From Falsiroseomonas tokyonensis (GTDB lineage: Bacteria; Pseudomonadota; Alphaproteobacteria; Acetobacterales; Acetobacteraceae), in assembly GCF_019024325.1 (NCBI RefSeq), contig NZ_JAFNJS010000005.1, positions 186,001 through 250,000 on the forward strand: a stretch of 64,000 nt of DNA, read 5' to 3'. The position numbers were made by a program, and so were the translations under genes. Below, piece by piece: positions 51,477 through 62,212 of this stretch. How positions within the stretch are numbered: position 1 is the first letter of the stretch; each line of letters begins with the position of its first letter. Under the pieces are notes generated by a model that saw nothing but the letters and a program-made list of their open reading frames with translations, did no database searches and was not told where the DNA came from.

Positions 51477-52822
51477 CGGATTTCGCCGCGATCCGCGCCC
51501 GGCTGCGGCCGGGACCGCGGCAGCAGGGCGAGGCCCGCGATCACCGGCATCAGCCAGAGGATCCGCGCCTCATAGCGCAGATGCGGTTTCGACAATCCAC
51601 CGGTGGCCAGCGCATTGGCCGAGACACCGACCAGCACCCCCACCACCAGCCCGATCCGCCGGCGATCGCCGAGCCCGCGCCACCAGGCGAAAAGCGCCAG
51701 CGCCGCGCCGGCCAGCAGCACGGGGACGTGCCCGAACAGGAAGGGCGACACGGCTGCCGGCAGCAGGCCGCGGGGCTGCAGCGCCGCGTCATAGGTGGCG
51801 AGTTCGCGGCCCGGAAAGGCCTCCGCGATGCGCGGGCGCACGGCGGCGGCCAGGTGGGTCTCGACCAGCGTATCCCCCACCGTCGCCAACCCCATCTGGC
51901 GCAGCGCATTCAGGGCCGTGGTCCAGGCCACCTCCAGCGGATGGGTCCGCAGCGTCTCCCCCACGATGACGCTGGCCTCGGCCGAGAGCAGCGCGCCGCC
52001 CAGGAAGCGCGGCGTGCCGTCCGGCGCGCGGTTCACCGGGCTGTCCGGCTCCCAGAGGAAGGCGTCGCTGTCCATCGGCAGCCGGTCGGCGAAGGCGCAG
52101 AGATACCAGCCGGATTCGGGGCAGCGGTCGCGGATCACGGCGGCGGCGGGGCCATCCGCCTGCAGCCGGGCCAGGGCGAAGGTCGCGCCATGCGGCGACA
52201 GCACCGCCCGCCCATGCCCCCAGTAGTTCGTGCCGAGCAGCAGCAGGATCGCCGCCGCCAGCGGCGCTGCCGCGCGCAGCACCGGCCAGACCCGCCGCGC
52301 CACCAAGGCCACGAAGACCACCAGGGCGAGCGCCAGCGGCAGATGCGACAGATGCGTCGCGATGCCGATGGACGCCAGCAGCCCCAGCCACAGCACTTCC
52401 ACCCGGCTGAGCGAGTCCCGGGCAAACCCCAGCAACAGCAGTGCCAGCAGCACCACCGGGGCGAAGACATCCGGCATCAGCAGCGCGATGGTGAAGGGCG
52501 CGGTGGTCAGCAAGGCGGTGGCCAGGCAGCAGGCCAGGTGGACACCCGGCCCGGCGCTGCCGCGCAGCGCCCGCTGCGCCAGCCACAGCAGGTGCGACAG
52601 GCAGAGCCCCTGCGCCAGCAGCGGCCCCCAGAGGCTGGTGTGCCAGTGGAACAGGGCCATCAGCGGCCCATAGACATGCGGCTTGTCCCAGATCACCAGC
52701 GGCCCCGTGGTCTGGTGCAGGAAGGCGCCGGTATCGCTGAACAGCAGCGGATAGCCGTTCAGGAAGGCCGGCCAGACCAGCAACAAGGCACCGAGCAGGA
52801 TCGCCGAGAGGCGCAGGATCAA
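51473..52822 (-). CDS. Uncharacterised polytopic membrane protein B (tandem paralog of 50061-51476)
   Basis: A 449-residue polytopic protein, paralogous to the following gene along its length, with VWPAFLNGYPLLFSDTGAFL at the N-terminus, HLSHLPLALALVVFVA, the loop RLQADGPAAAVIRDRCPESG and the C-terminal GGLSKPHLRYEARILWLMP. It overlaps moaE upstream (ATGA) and paralog A downstream (ATGA), so all four genes moaD-moaE-B-A appear to be one transcript. Function unknown; the conserved exposed loop with paired Cys suggests a periplasmic catalytic or binding site. Confidence 0.72.
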   Translation of the reverse strand: MILRLSAILLGALLLVWPAFLNGYPLLFSDTGAFLHQTTGPLVIWDKPHVYGPLMALFHWHTSLWGPLLAQGLCLSHLLWLAQRALRGSAGPGVHLACCLATALLTTAPFTIALLMPDVFAPVVLLALLLLGFARDSLSRVEVLWLGLLASIGIATHLSHLPLALALVVFVALVARRVWPVLRAAAPLAAAILLLLGTNYWGHGRAVLSPHGATFALARLQADGPAAAVIRDRCPESGWYLCAFADRLPMDSDAFLWEPDSPVNRAPDGTPRFLGGALLSAEASVIVGETLRTHPLEVAWTTALNALRQMGLATVGDTLVETHLAAAVRPRIAEAFPGRELATYDAALQPRGLLPAAVSPFLFGHVPVLLAGAALALFAWWRGLGDRRRIGLVVGVLVGVSANALATGGLSKPHLRYEARILWLMPVIAGLALLPRSRPQPGADRGEIR

Positions 52823-53280
52823 GCCGGCTTCGCCCAGCGCGCGGCGGCGGCCTCGTCCGTCGCCTTGGCCTCCACCCAGCGGCTGTCGCCGCTCGCAAAT
52901 TCCTCCCGCTTCCAGAAGGGGGCGGAGGTCTTCAGCCAGTCGATCAGGAAGGCGCAGGACTCGAGCGCCGCGGCCCGGTGCGCGGAGGCGGTGAGCACCA
53001 GCACGATCGGCTCCCCCGGCACCAGCCGGCCGACGCGGTGGATCACGGTGCAGCCGGTCAGCGGCCAGCGCGCCCAGGCCTCCGCCGCGATTTTTTGCAG
53101 CGCCCGCTCGGTCATGCCCGGATAATGCTCCAGCACCAGCGCGGCCAGCCCGTCATCGGCGCGGCAAAGGCCGACGAAGCTGGCCAGCCCGCCGATATCC
53201 GTCCGGCCCGCGGTCAGCGCCGCCGATTCGGCGCCAAGGTCGAAGGGCGCTTCCTGCACGCGGATGGTCGGGCCGGCCAT
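52819..53280 (-). CDS. moaE: Molybdopterin synthase large subunit MoaE
   Basis: A 153-residue MoaE, which with MoaD puts the dithiolene sulfurs into precursor Z. It has ASFVGLCRAD (usually G-x-VR), LVLEHYPGMTERALQKI, the His-Arg pair in VIHRVGRL and the lysine-rich active segment LKTSAPFWKREEF (about residues 116-128). Its end overlaps the membrane protein gene. It starts immediately after moaD (one base). Confidence 0.93.
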   Translation of the reverse strand: MAGPTIRVQEAPFDLGAESAALTAGRTDIGGLASFVGLCRADDGLAALVLEHYPGMTERALQKIAAEAWARWPLTGCTVIHRVGRLVPGEPIVLVLTASAHRAAALESCAFLIDWLKTSAPFWKREEFASGDSRWVEAKATDEAAAARWAKPA

Positions 53281-53281
53281 C

Positions 53282-53533
53282 TCAGCCGCCCGTCACAGGC
53301 GGGAAGAAGGCCACCTCGTCGCCCGCCGCCACCGCCTGGTCGGGCGTCGCGAAGTCCTGGTTCACCGCGGCGCGGAGCTGGCGCGGATCGGCGAAGGCGC
53401 TGGCATGGCCGGGGCTGCGTGTGGCCAGCCAGGCGATCAGCCCGGCCACGTCCCGCACCTCGGCCGGCGGCGCGACATCCTCCTCGGCCAGCCCGACCCT
53501 TTGGCGGACCCAGGCGAAGTAGAGGATCTTCAA
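53282..53533 (-). CDS. moaD: Molybdopterin synthase sulfur carrier subunit MoaD
   Basis: An 83-residue ubiquitin-fold sulfur carrier ending in the required Gly-Gly (PPVTGG). The only plausible start is TTG 53533, giving MKILYFAWVRQRVG, the expected family N-terminus. It lies 11 bases after the upstream lipoprotein gene and overlaps nothing. It transfers thiocarboxylate sulfur to MoaE's active site. No moaA or moaC lies in the window. Confidence 0.9.
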   Translation of the reverse strand: MKILYFAWVRQRVGLAEEDVAPPAEVRDVAGLIAWLATRSPGHASAFADPRQLRAAVNQDFATPDQAVAAGDEVAFFPPVTGG

Positions 53534-53543
53534 GGGCTCGCCC

Positions 53544-54218
53544 TCAGTTCGGCACCACGCGCGTGCGGGTCTGGCCGTCCGGGCCGATCCAGGTCTCGAT
53601 ATTGCCGTCGCGCACCACGGCGCCGCCGCCCTGCGGGCCGGTATAGCCCTGGACGCGGGAGGTGCCGCCGGTGCCCGTGACAACGCTGCCGGAGGGGGTG
53701 GTCATCGGCCGCCCCTCCAGCCGCGGCGGCGGCGGGGTATAGGCGCCGGCGGGTGCAGGGCTCGCCGGATTGCGTGCGAAATCGCCCGGCGCGGCCAGGC
53801 TGCCCGGCGGGGTGGAGGAGCCGCGCCGCACCGGCCGTTCCCCCGGCGTCGGCACCGGGGAGGAGGCGGCCGGAGCGCCCTCGATCAGGGAGGGGCGATA
53901 GACCGGGATATTGCGCATCGCCTCGTCCGGCCCGCCCAGCAGCGTCGGCCGCTCGGCTTCCTGCACCGGCCAGACATCGCCGCCCTCCGGCACCAGCGGT
54001 TCCACCGCGGGGTTGCCGCCACGCACGCGCTGGACGGTCAGGCTGTCCGAGGTCACCACATTGGTGGAGCCCATGAAGGGCGACCAGAGGCGGTCGAGGC
54101 TGGAGCTGATGCTGCTGCCGATACCCCCGTTGGAGCAGCCGGCCAGCAACAGGAGCGCCAGCAGCGGCGCGCCTCGGGCCGGGCTCTTCGGGGATGGGCA
54201 GGTGGGTGCGGCGGCCAT
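53544..54218 (-). CDS. Putative lipoprotein with Pro/Ser/Gly-rich body
   Basis: A 224-residue exported protein. From ATG 54218 the signal is MAAAPTCPSPKSPARGAPLL and then LALLLLAGC, a lipobox with Cys about residue 28. The mature part is low complexity with many Pro, Gly, Ser, and a C-terminal GNIETWIGPDGQTRTRVVPN. A longer start (ATG 54266) is possible. No family recognised. It lies between pgsA and moaD on the same strand, perhaps in one transcript. Confidence 0.65.
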   Translation of the reverse strand: MAAAPTCPSPKSPARGAPLLALLLLAGCSNGGIGSSISSSLDRLWSPFMGSTNVVTSDSLTVQRVRGGNPAVEPLVPEGGDVWPVQEAERPTLLGGPDEAMRNIPVYRPSLIEGAPAASSPVPTPGERPVRRGSSTPPGSLAAPGDFARNPASPAPAGAYTPPPPRLEGRPMTTPSGSVVTGTGGTSRVQGYTGPQGGGAVVRDGNIETWIGPDGQTRTRVVPN

Positions 54219-54274
54219 GTCGGCTCCCGTGATCGCGATGTTCGGGCGGAAGATGCGCTGCAGCATGGCACGCC

Positions 54275-54922
54275 TCAAGAGCGAAGCGGAGTCTGCAAGG
54301 GGGCCGGGGCTGGGGCCGGCCCTGGGGACGGCGGCGCCGGCGGCTGGGCCGCCGCCCCGCCTACATGGCGCAGCCCGGCCTGCAGATAGTCCCAGCCCGT
54401 CACCAACGTGAGAATGGCGGCCGCCAGCAGCATCACCTCCCCGATCAGGGAGACGGGCAGCCAGGACAGCCAGATGACGGAGGCGCCGCTGTCGCCGGCC
54501 AGCAGCGCGCCCAGCGCGCCCATCTGGAAGCCGGTCTTCCACTTGGCCAGGTTGGTGACCGGCAGGCCGATCTTCAGCCCCGCCAGGTATTCGCGCAGGC
54601 CGGAGACCAGGATCTCCCGCAGCAGGATGACGATGGCCGGGAACAGGCCGAAGGTGCTGAGCTGGCCATTGCCGGCCAGCAGCATCAGCGCGGCGCCGAC
54701 CAGCAGCTTGTCCGCGATCGGGTCCAGCATGCGGCCGAAATCGCTGATCTGCTTCCGCGACCGCGCCAGCTTGCCGTCGAAATAGTCGGTGATCGCCGCC
54801 GCCGAGAAGACGATGCAGGCGACCAGGTTCGTCCACGGCTCGCCCAGTGTGGCGAACAGGACGAGCACCGGGATGGCCGCGATGCGCGACAGCGTCAGGA
54901 GGTTGGGAAGGTCGGTCGGCAC
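54275..54922 (-). CDS. pgsA: CDP-diacylglycerol-glycerol-3-phosphate 3-phosphatidyltransferase
   Basis: A 215-residue inner-membrane enzyme for the committed step of phosphatidylglycerol synthesis. The CDP-alcohol phosphotransferase motif is complete: ITDYFDGKLARSRKQISDFGRMLDPIADK (about residues 45-73 carries D-x2-DG-x2-AR-x8-G-x3-D-x3-D). N-terminus PNLLTLSRIAAIPVL is typical. The start is GTG with no clear ribosome site, so expression may be coupled to uvrC 27 bases upstream. A Pro/Ala-rich C-terminal tail is unusual. Confidence 0.93.
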   Translation of the reverse strand: MPTDLPNLLTLSRIAAIPVLVLFATLGEPWTNLVACIVFSAAAITDYFDGKLARSRKQISDFGRMLDPIADKLLVGAALMLLAGNGQLSTFGLFPAIVILLREILVSGLREYLAGLKIGLPVTNLAKWKTGFQMGALGALLAGDSGASVIWLSWLPVSLIGEVMLLAAAILTLVTGWDYLQAGLRHVGGAAAQPPAPPSPGPAPAPAPLQTPLRS

Positions 54923-54948
54923 AAATTCATCCGGGTGTTCATCTTGGC

Positions 54949-56901
54949 TCAGCCTTCCGGCACTCTACGCGTCCCGGCCCCCGGGTGGAAATGCCCATGG
55001 ATGCGTCGCGCCACTGCGGGGCCGATTCCCGGCGCATTCTCCAGGTCGGCCAGCGCCGCATTCCGCACCCCGCGGGCGGAGCCGAAGTGATTGAGAAGTT
55101 TCCGTTTCAGCGCGGCGCCCACACCCGGCACATCGTCCAGCTCCGACCGCACCAGCGCCTTGGACCGGCCGCTACGATGGGTGGTGATGGCGAAGCGATG
55201 CGCCTCGTCCCGCAGCCGCTGCAGGTAGTACAGGACCGGGTCGCGCGGCGGCAGCTGGATCGGGTCGCGGCCCGATTGATGGAACCATTCACGGCCGGCG
55301 TCGCGATCCGGCCCCTTGGACATGGCGACCAGCGGGATGTCGTCCACGCCGAGCTCGGCCAGGATTTCGCGCGCCGCGGAAAGCTGGCCGGCGCCGCCAT
55401 CGATCAGCACCAGGTCGGGCCAAGCCTCGCTCTCGCGGCCCGGGTCTTCCTTCAGGGCGCGGCCGAAGCGGCGTTCGAAGACCTCCCGCATCATGGCGAA
55501 GTCGTCGCCGCCTCTTGGGATCGGTGCAGGGGCCATGCTGGGGAGGGCGGGGGCCGGGCCCTTGATGCCGTATTTGCGATAGGCCGACTTCAGGAAGCCG
55601 CCGGGGCCGGCCACGATCATCACGCCATAGGCGTTGGTGCCCATGATGTGGCTGTTGTCATAGACCTCCACCCGCTCCGGCGGGGCCGGCAGGTCGAAGA
55701 TGCGGGCGACGCCGGCCAGCAGGTCGGCCTGGGCGGCGCCCTCCGCCATGCGGCGCTCGATCGCCTCCCGCGCATTGGTCAGGGCATGGTCCATCGCGGC
55801 GCGCTTCTCGCCGCGCTGCGGGCGGTGGATCTCGACCTTGCGGCCGGCCTTGAGGCTCAGCGCCTCGGCCAGCAGGGGTTCGTCCTGGGGGTCGTGGCTG
55901 ACCAGCACCAGGGGCGGCGGCGGCAGGTCGTCATAGAGCTGGGCCAGGAAGGCGCCCAGCACCTCCTCCGCGCTCTGCTCGGCCTTGGCGTGGGACAGGA
56001 AGAAGGGCCGGTTGCCGTTGTTGCGGCCGCCGCGGAAGAAAAAGACCTGCACGCAGGACTGGCCGGCCATCTGGTGCAGCGCCACCACATCGGCGTCGTT
56101 CACCCCATCCAGGTGGATGCGGTCGCTGCCCTGCACATGGGTCAGGCCGCGGATGCGGTCGCGCAGGCTGGCGGCCCGCTCGAACTCCAGCCGCTCCGCC
56201 GCCTCCTCCATCTCCGCCGCCATCTTGCGTTGCAGGGAGGGGATGCCGCCGCCGAGGAAATCCTTCGCCTCCCGCACCAGCGCCGCATATTCCTCCTTCG
56301 AGACGCGCTCGACGCAGGGGGCGGAGCAGCGCTTGATCTGGTGCAGCAGGCAGGGCCGGGTGCGGCTGTCGAAGACCGTGTCGCGGCAGGTGCGCAGCAG
56401 GAACACCTTCTGCAGCGCGGTCAGCGTCTGGTTCACCGCCCAGGCGCTGGCGAAGGGGCCCCAGTAGCTGGCGCCCTTGCGGCGCTCCCCGCGATGCTTG
56501 CCGATCTGGGGGAAGGGGTGGTCCTCGGTCAGCACCAGCCAGGGATAGGACTTGTCGTCCCGCAGCACGATGTTGAAGCGCGGCCGCAGCCGCTTGATCA
56601 GGTTGGCCTCCAGCAGCAGGGCCTCGGCCTCGCTGCCGGTGGTCACCACCTCCAGGCTGCGGGTCTCGAAGACCATGCGGCGCAGGCGCTCGGGCAGGCG
56701 GGCCAGCTGGGTATAGGCATGCACCCGCCGCTTCAGGCTGCGCGCCTTGCCGACATAGAGCGCATCGCCCTTGGCATCGAGCATCCGATAGACGCCGGGC
56801 GCCAGCGGCAAGGTCTCCAGCGCGCGCTCGATCACGGACAGCCCGCTGGGCGCGGCGGGGCCGGGGTCGGGCAAGAATTCGCGCGGATCAGCTTCGGTCA
56901 T
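54949..56901 (-). CDS. uvrC: Excinuclease ABC subunit C
   Basis: A 650-residue dual-incision nuclease of nucleotide excision repair. N-terminal GIY-YIG domain ([21 protein letters not shown]), the Cys-rich region [13 protein letters not shown], a UVR motif around [19 protein letters not shown], the RNase H-like half ([21 protein letters not shown]) and C-terminal helix-hairpin-helix [17 protein letters not shown] are all visible. ATG 56901 is preferred over the adjacent GTG 56904. The 315-base gap upstream must hold its promoter. Confidence 0.97.
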   Translation of the reverse strand: MTEADPREFLPDPGPAAPSGLSVIERALETLPLAPGVYRMLDAKGDALYVGKARSLKRRVHAYTQLARLPERLRRMVFETRSLEVVTTGSEAEALLLEANLIKRLRPRFNIVLRDDKSYPWLVLTEDHPFPQIGKHRGERRKGASYWGPFASAWAVNQTLTALQKVFLLRTCRDTVFDSRTRPCLLHQIKRCSAPCVERVSKEEYAALVREAKDFLGGGIPSLQRKMAAEMEEAAERLEFERAASLRDRIRGLTHVQGSDRIHLDGVNDADVVALHQMAGQSCVQVFFFRGGRNNGNRPFFLSHAKAEQSAEEVLGAFLAQLYDDLPPPPLVLVSHDPQDEPLLAEALSLKAGRKVEIHRPQRGEKRAAMDHALTNAREAIERRMAEGAAQADLLAGVARIFDLPAPPERVEVYDNSHIMGTNAYGVMIVAGPGGFLKSAYRKYGIKGPAPALPSMAPAPIPRGGDDFAMMREVFERRFGRALKEDPGRESEAWPDLVLIDGGAGQLSAAREILAELGVDDIPLVAMSKGPDRDAGREWFHQSGRDPIQLPPRDPVLYYLQRLRDEAHRFAITTHRSGRSKALVRSELDDVPGVGAALKRKLLNHFGSARGVRNAALADLENAPGIGPAVARRIHGHFHPGAGTRRVPEG

Positions 56902-57216
56902 CACGATCTCGTGTTATCAGTTGACGGCCGACATCAAGAGCTAAAGGGGTGTGCAGGCTTTTCCACCGAAGCTGTGGACAAGTCTGTGGAGATACGGCTC
57001 CGGAAGGGCCTGGAATGGCCGTCATCCGCCAGTCACACATGTTTGCCTATGATTTGAGCGGTTTTGTTAACCATTTGATTGCGCAGGAGATTTGCCGCGG
57101 CCCCTCCGGCAATCGCGCGGGCAGTGTAACCGCTGATTTTACAAGATCACGCCGCTCTCGTTTTCGTGAGTTCAGTGGACAAGTTGAGCGTCCAGACCTT
57201 TCGTGCCCGTATCCTT
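56902..57216. other. Non-coding gap between uvrC and folB
   Basis: No credible gene: one open frame from ATG 57014 has a GGAAGGG before it but shows AT-rich third positions quite unlike its neighbours and overlaps folB. The part 57040-57190 is markedly AT-richer than the surroundings (for example GTTTTGTTAACCATTTGATT). A TGTGGACAA at 56973-56981 resembles a DnaA box with one mismatch. The gap should contain the uvrC promoter on the minus strand; no SOS box of the GTTC-N7-GTTC type was seen. Confidence 0.5.
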
Positions 57217-57627
57217 TCATGCCGCGTCGCGACAACGCTCCACCACCACCCCCACCGTCGCCACATCGGCAAAGGCATCCGGCTTTTCCACGGTGACGCG
57301 GGCCCGTTCCACACGGGCATCGGCCAGCGCGGCCAGGGCCACCTTCTCGGCCAGCGTTTCCACCAGCAGTACATGCCCCTCCGCCACCACGGCGCGGGCG
57401 GTCTCCACCAGCCGGGCATAGTCCACCACCCGGCGGAAGTCGTCCGGCCCGATGGCGGCCGGCGCGGCATCGTCCTGCACCACCAGCTCCAGGCTCAGCA
57501 CCACGCGCTGCGGCGCCGCCTTCTCATGCGGATGGATGCCGAGGCGCGCCATCAGCGCCAGGCCGCGCACGAAGACCACCCGGTAACCGCGCTCCGCATC
57601 GGGGGCATAGAGGGGGGCGTGGATCAT
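57217..57627 (-). CDS. folB: Dihydroneopterin aldolase
   Basis: A 136-residue FolB-fold protein for folate synthesis. VFVRGLALMARLGIHPHEK carries the catalytic region (G-x-HP-x-E), then VDYARLVETARAVV, LLVETLAEKVALAAL with the conserved Glu, and VTVEKPDAFADVATVGVVVER. Its start overlaps the SDR stop (ATGA), forming a two-gene unit like folM-folB. Confidence 0.9.
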   Translation of the reverse strand: MIHAPLYAPDAERGYRVVFVRGLALMARLGIHPHEKAAPQRVVLSLELVVQDDAAPAAIGPDDFRRVVDYARLVETARAVVAEGHVLLVETLAEKVALAALADARVERARVTVEKPDAFADVATVGVVVERCRDAA

Positions 57628-58409
57628 TCCAGGATCTCCGCGGCACCGCCGCCGGTGGGCGCCCATTGCAGGTGTTGCCCGCCATCGAGGGCGATCATCT
57701 GCCCGGTCATGGCGGGCAAAGCGAGGATGGCGAGCAGGGCACGCGCCACCTCCTCCGGCCCCGTGCCATGGCGCAGGGGGACGGAGGCGCATTGCCGGTC
57801 GAACTGCGCCTGGCTCTGGCGCGGGGAAGGCAGGGCCGGGCCAGGGCCGATCGCATTCACCCGGATGCGCGGCGCCAGCGCCAGGGCCAGGGTCTGCGTC
57901 AGGGTCCAGAGCGCGGCCTTGGAGACGGTGTAGGAAACGAAATGGGGCGTCAGCGACCAGACCCGCTGGTCCAGCATATTGACGATCACACCCTCCGCCG
58001 TCGCCGGCAGCGCGCGGGCCATCGCCTGACACAGCACGAAGGGCGCGCGGAGGTTGGCCTCCAGATGCGCATCCCAGCTTTCGCGGGTCGCATCGTCCCA
58101 TTCGTCGCGTTCGAAGGTGGAGGCATTGTTCACCAGCACGCCGATCGGGCCGAGGGCGGCGATCGCCTGGTCGATCAGCGGCGCCACCTGCGCCTCCCGC
58201 GCCAGGTCGGCCTGCAGCGCCACGGCGCGGCGGCCGAGGGCCCGGATGCGGGCCACCGTCTCCTCCGCCGCCGCGGCGCTGGTGCCGTAGTGGATGGCGA
58301 TGTCGAAGCCGGCCTCGGCCAGGGCCAGGGCCATGGCCTGGCCCAGCCGCTTGCTGCCGCCGGTGATGAAGGCCGCCCGCGGCAAAGCGGGGGAGAGGGG
58401 GATGCTCAT
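57624..58409 (-). CDS. SDR-family reductase, FolM-like
   Basis: A 261-residue short-chain reductase: cofactor motif ITGGSKRLGQAMALAL (about residues 16-31), NNASTFERDEWDD, and the active Tyr-x3-Lys in VSYTVSKAALWTL (about 165-177). The RVNAIGPGP block follows. TGGSKRLG is typical of pteridine/dihydrofolate reductase-like SDRs (FolM, PTR1). Coupling to folB strengthens a role in pteridine or folate reduction. No clear ribosome site before ATG 58409. Confidence 0.83.
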   Translation of the reverse strand: MSIPLSPALPRAAFITGGSKRLGQAMALALAEAGFDIAIHYGTSAAAAEETVARIRALGRRAVALQADLAREAQVAPLIDQAIAALGPIGVLVNNASTFERDEWDDATRESWDAHLEANLRAPFVLCQAMARALPATAEGVIVNMLDQRVWSLTPHFVSYTVSKAALWTLTQTLALALAPRIRVNAIGPGPALPSPRQSQAQFDRQCASVPLRHGTGPEEVARALLAILALPAMTGQMIALDGGQHLQWAPTGGGAAEILE

Positions 58410-58526
58410 GCGGGACGGGAGATAGCCCTTCGCCGCCGCCAAGACCACTCCGCCCGGACCCAAGCCTGCCAGCTTGACCCGCGCCCGCGCCCCGGGCTTT
58501 GTGGCCCGAAGGGGCGGGAGGTTCGG

Positions 58527-58853
58527 ATGCGGCTGGCGCTGGCCATGGTGACGATGCTGGCGGGACCCGCCTTCGGCCAGGGCTTCGCCCTGCCCGGACG
58601 TGGCGCGTCCGGCATCCCCGGCGTGCTCGCCCCGGCCGAGACGCCGCAGCAGCAGCGCGAATTCTGCCAGCGCCTCGCCACCGCAGCGGGACGCTGCGCC
58701 ATGGCCGGCGGCATCGCCGCCCCCGCCTTGGCCGCCTGCCTGGCGCAGGGGCTGCCGGCGCAGGATTCGATTCGGGTGGCGCAGCTGGCGCAAGCCTCCC
58801 GCGGCAGCCTCGCCGGGCTGCTCTCCGAATGCGGAATCGGGCTCGGCCGCTAA
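58527..58853 (+). CDS. Small exported Cys-containing protein
   Basis: A 108-residue protein of unknown function. MRLALAMVTMLAGPAFG is a signal peptide. The mature helical part has four cysteines (in EFCQRL, GRCAMA, AACLAQ, SECGIG), enough for two disulfides, in a compact periplasmic protein. GGGAGG precedes ATG by five bases. It diverges from the folM-like gene. A double hairpin begins at its stop codon. Confidence 0.65.
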   Translation: MRLALAMVTMLAGPAFGQGFALPGRGASGIPGVLAPAETPQQQREFCQRLATAAGRCAMAGGIAAPALAACLAQGLPAQDSIRVAQLAQASRGSLAGLLSECGIGLGR

Positions 58854-58955
58854 AGCACCATCCGATGACACCGAATCAGCGTTATCGGATTTCGTGCTTT
58901 AGAAACAATGGCTTCTAGAGCACGAGATCCGTCCGAGAGGACGGATCGTGGTCTA
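58851..58955. repeat. Double hairpin element between convergent genes
   Basis: First hairpin: TAAAGCAC (58851-58858) with GTGCTTTA (58894-58901) and inside it ATCCGAT (58860-58866) with ATCGGAT (58884-58890), all perfect. Second: TAGAG-CACGA...ATCCGTCC with GGACGGAT-CGTG-GTCTA (58916-58955) and loop GAGA. It starts at the stop codon of the preceding gene. The form resembles dispersed palindromic repeats of alphaproteobacteria; it probably terminates both flanking genes. Confidence 0.6.
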
Positions 58956-58972
58956 CGGCCCGAGCCCGGCCC

Positions 58973-59215
58973 TCAGCGTCGGCCGCCGCCGGTCAGCGCG
59001 CCCACCGCCGCGCCACCGGCGCCGCCGATCAATGCGCCGGTCACCGCCGAGCCGCCGGTCAGCGCGCCCACCGCGGCGCCGCCGGCCGCGCCGATGGCAC
59101 CGCCCGAAAGCGCGCGCTGCTCGCGCCGCGAAAGGCCCTCGCAGGCGGCGAGAGGGATGATGAGGGCGCTGGCCAGCGCCAGGCGCAGCAGGCCGCGGGT
59201 TGCGAAGGTCGCCAT
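58973..59215 (-). CDS. Glycine-zipper lipoprotein (small)
   Basis: An 80-residue outer-membrane-type small lipoprotein. The signal ends in IIPLAAC-EG. The mature part is a glycine zipper with two near repeats, GGAAVGALTGGSAVTGALIG and GGAAVGALTGGGRR, like SlyB/OsmB-type proteins. Start ATG 59215 is chosen over an upstream in-frame site because it begins the signal peptide. Role in envelope integrity is inferred from the class. Confidence 0.78.
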   Translation of the reverse strand: MATFATRGLLRLALASALIIPLAACEGLSRREQRALSGGAIGAAGGAAVGALTGGSAVTGALIGGAGGAAVGALTGGGRR

Positions 59216-59316
59216 GGAGATTGATCCCTGTCCGGTTGCACAGGGCACCAATAGGCCAGGAGCTTGCGGCGGGGATAGGGCAGGCGCTGCCTTCTGCTCG
59301 CCCTATCCGGGGCAGG

Positions 59317-61530
<2,214 letters not shown>

Positions 61531-61593
61531 GGCGCCGCGAATGTGGGCGCTCCGCCGCGGCAATGGTAGTGGTTTGGGGCGGGGGCAGTCGGC

Positions 61594-62079
61594 ATGGGCA
61601 TCGAGATCGAGCGCAAGTTCCTGGTGGCGGGGGAGGGCTGGCGCCGGGTGGCGCGCGGCCCGGGCCTGCCAATCCGCCAGGGCTACCTCTCCGCCGGCGC
61701 CGGCCCTGCGGTGGTGCGGGTGCGGATCGCCGGGCCGCAGGGCTTCCTGACCATCAAGGGGCCGGGCGGGCTGGTACGGGCGGAGTTCGAATACCCGATC
61801 CCGCTGGACGATGCGCAAAGCCTGCTCGCCCTCTGTACCGCGCCGCCGCTGGCCAAGACGCGCCATGAGGTGCCGCATGAAGGCCACCTCTGGACCGTGG
61901 ATGTCTTCGAAGCGCCGGAACGCCTGGCCGGGCTGGTTCTGGCTGAGGTCGAGCTGCCGGATGCCAAGGCCGCGCCACCCCTGCCGGACTGGCTGGGGCC
62001 GGAGGTCACCGAGGATCCGCGCTATACCAATGCCGCCCTGGCGAAGTCCGGGCCGCCGGCAGGCGCCGTGAAGGCCTGA
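61594..62079 (+). CDS. CYTH-domain protein (inorganic triphosphatase-like)
   Basis: A 161-residue tunnel-fold protein. The defining EIERKFLV motif opens it (residues 3-10), and alternating basic/acidic residues that line the tunnel follow: IRQGYLS, VVRVRI, FLTIKG, EFEYPI, and [21 protein letters not shown]. Such proteins hydrolyse triphosphate or thiamine triphosphate. Start ATG is the only one fitting the motif. Divergent from uvrB across 63 bases. Confidence 0.93.
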   Translation: MGIEIERKFLVAGEGWRRVARGPGLPIRQGYLSAGAGPAVVRVRIAGPQGFLTIKGPGGLVRAEFEYPIPLDDAQSLLALCTAPPLAKTRHEVPHEGHLWTVDVFEAPERLAGLVLAEVELPDAKAAPPLPDWLGPEVTEDPRYTNAALAKSGPPAGAVKA

Positions 62080-62212
62080 CGCCCAAGGCCTGAAGCGGCC
62101 GATCCTCGCGCCGCTGTGCGGCCCCATATCGGCCGCGAGACGAACGGCGCGCAGCGCCCCGCGTTCTGTCGTCATGGGTGCCCTGCACCCGAACAGAATG
62201 TGGAGGAAACGG

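Noticed and set aside
56973-56981. A DnaA box or origin of replication near TGTGGACAA
   Set aside because: Only one near match and no cluster of boxes, no dnaA, hemE or parAB genes nearby.
57014-57296. A short plus-strand gene after a GGAAGGG
   Set aside because: Third-position base use is AT-rich and irregular, unlike every real gene here, and it overlaps folB; no domain is visible.
49110-58409. SOS (LexA) boxes controlling uvrC or neighbouring genes
   Set aside because: No GTTC-N7-GTTC or GAAC-N7-GAAC spacing was found in the upstream regions by eye.
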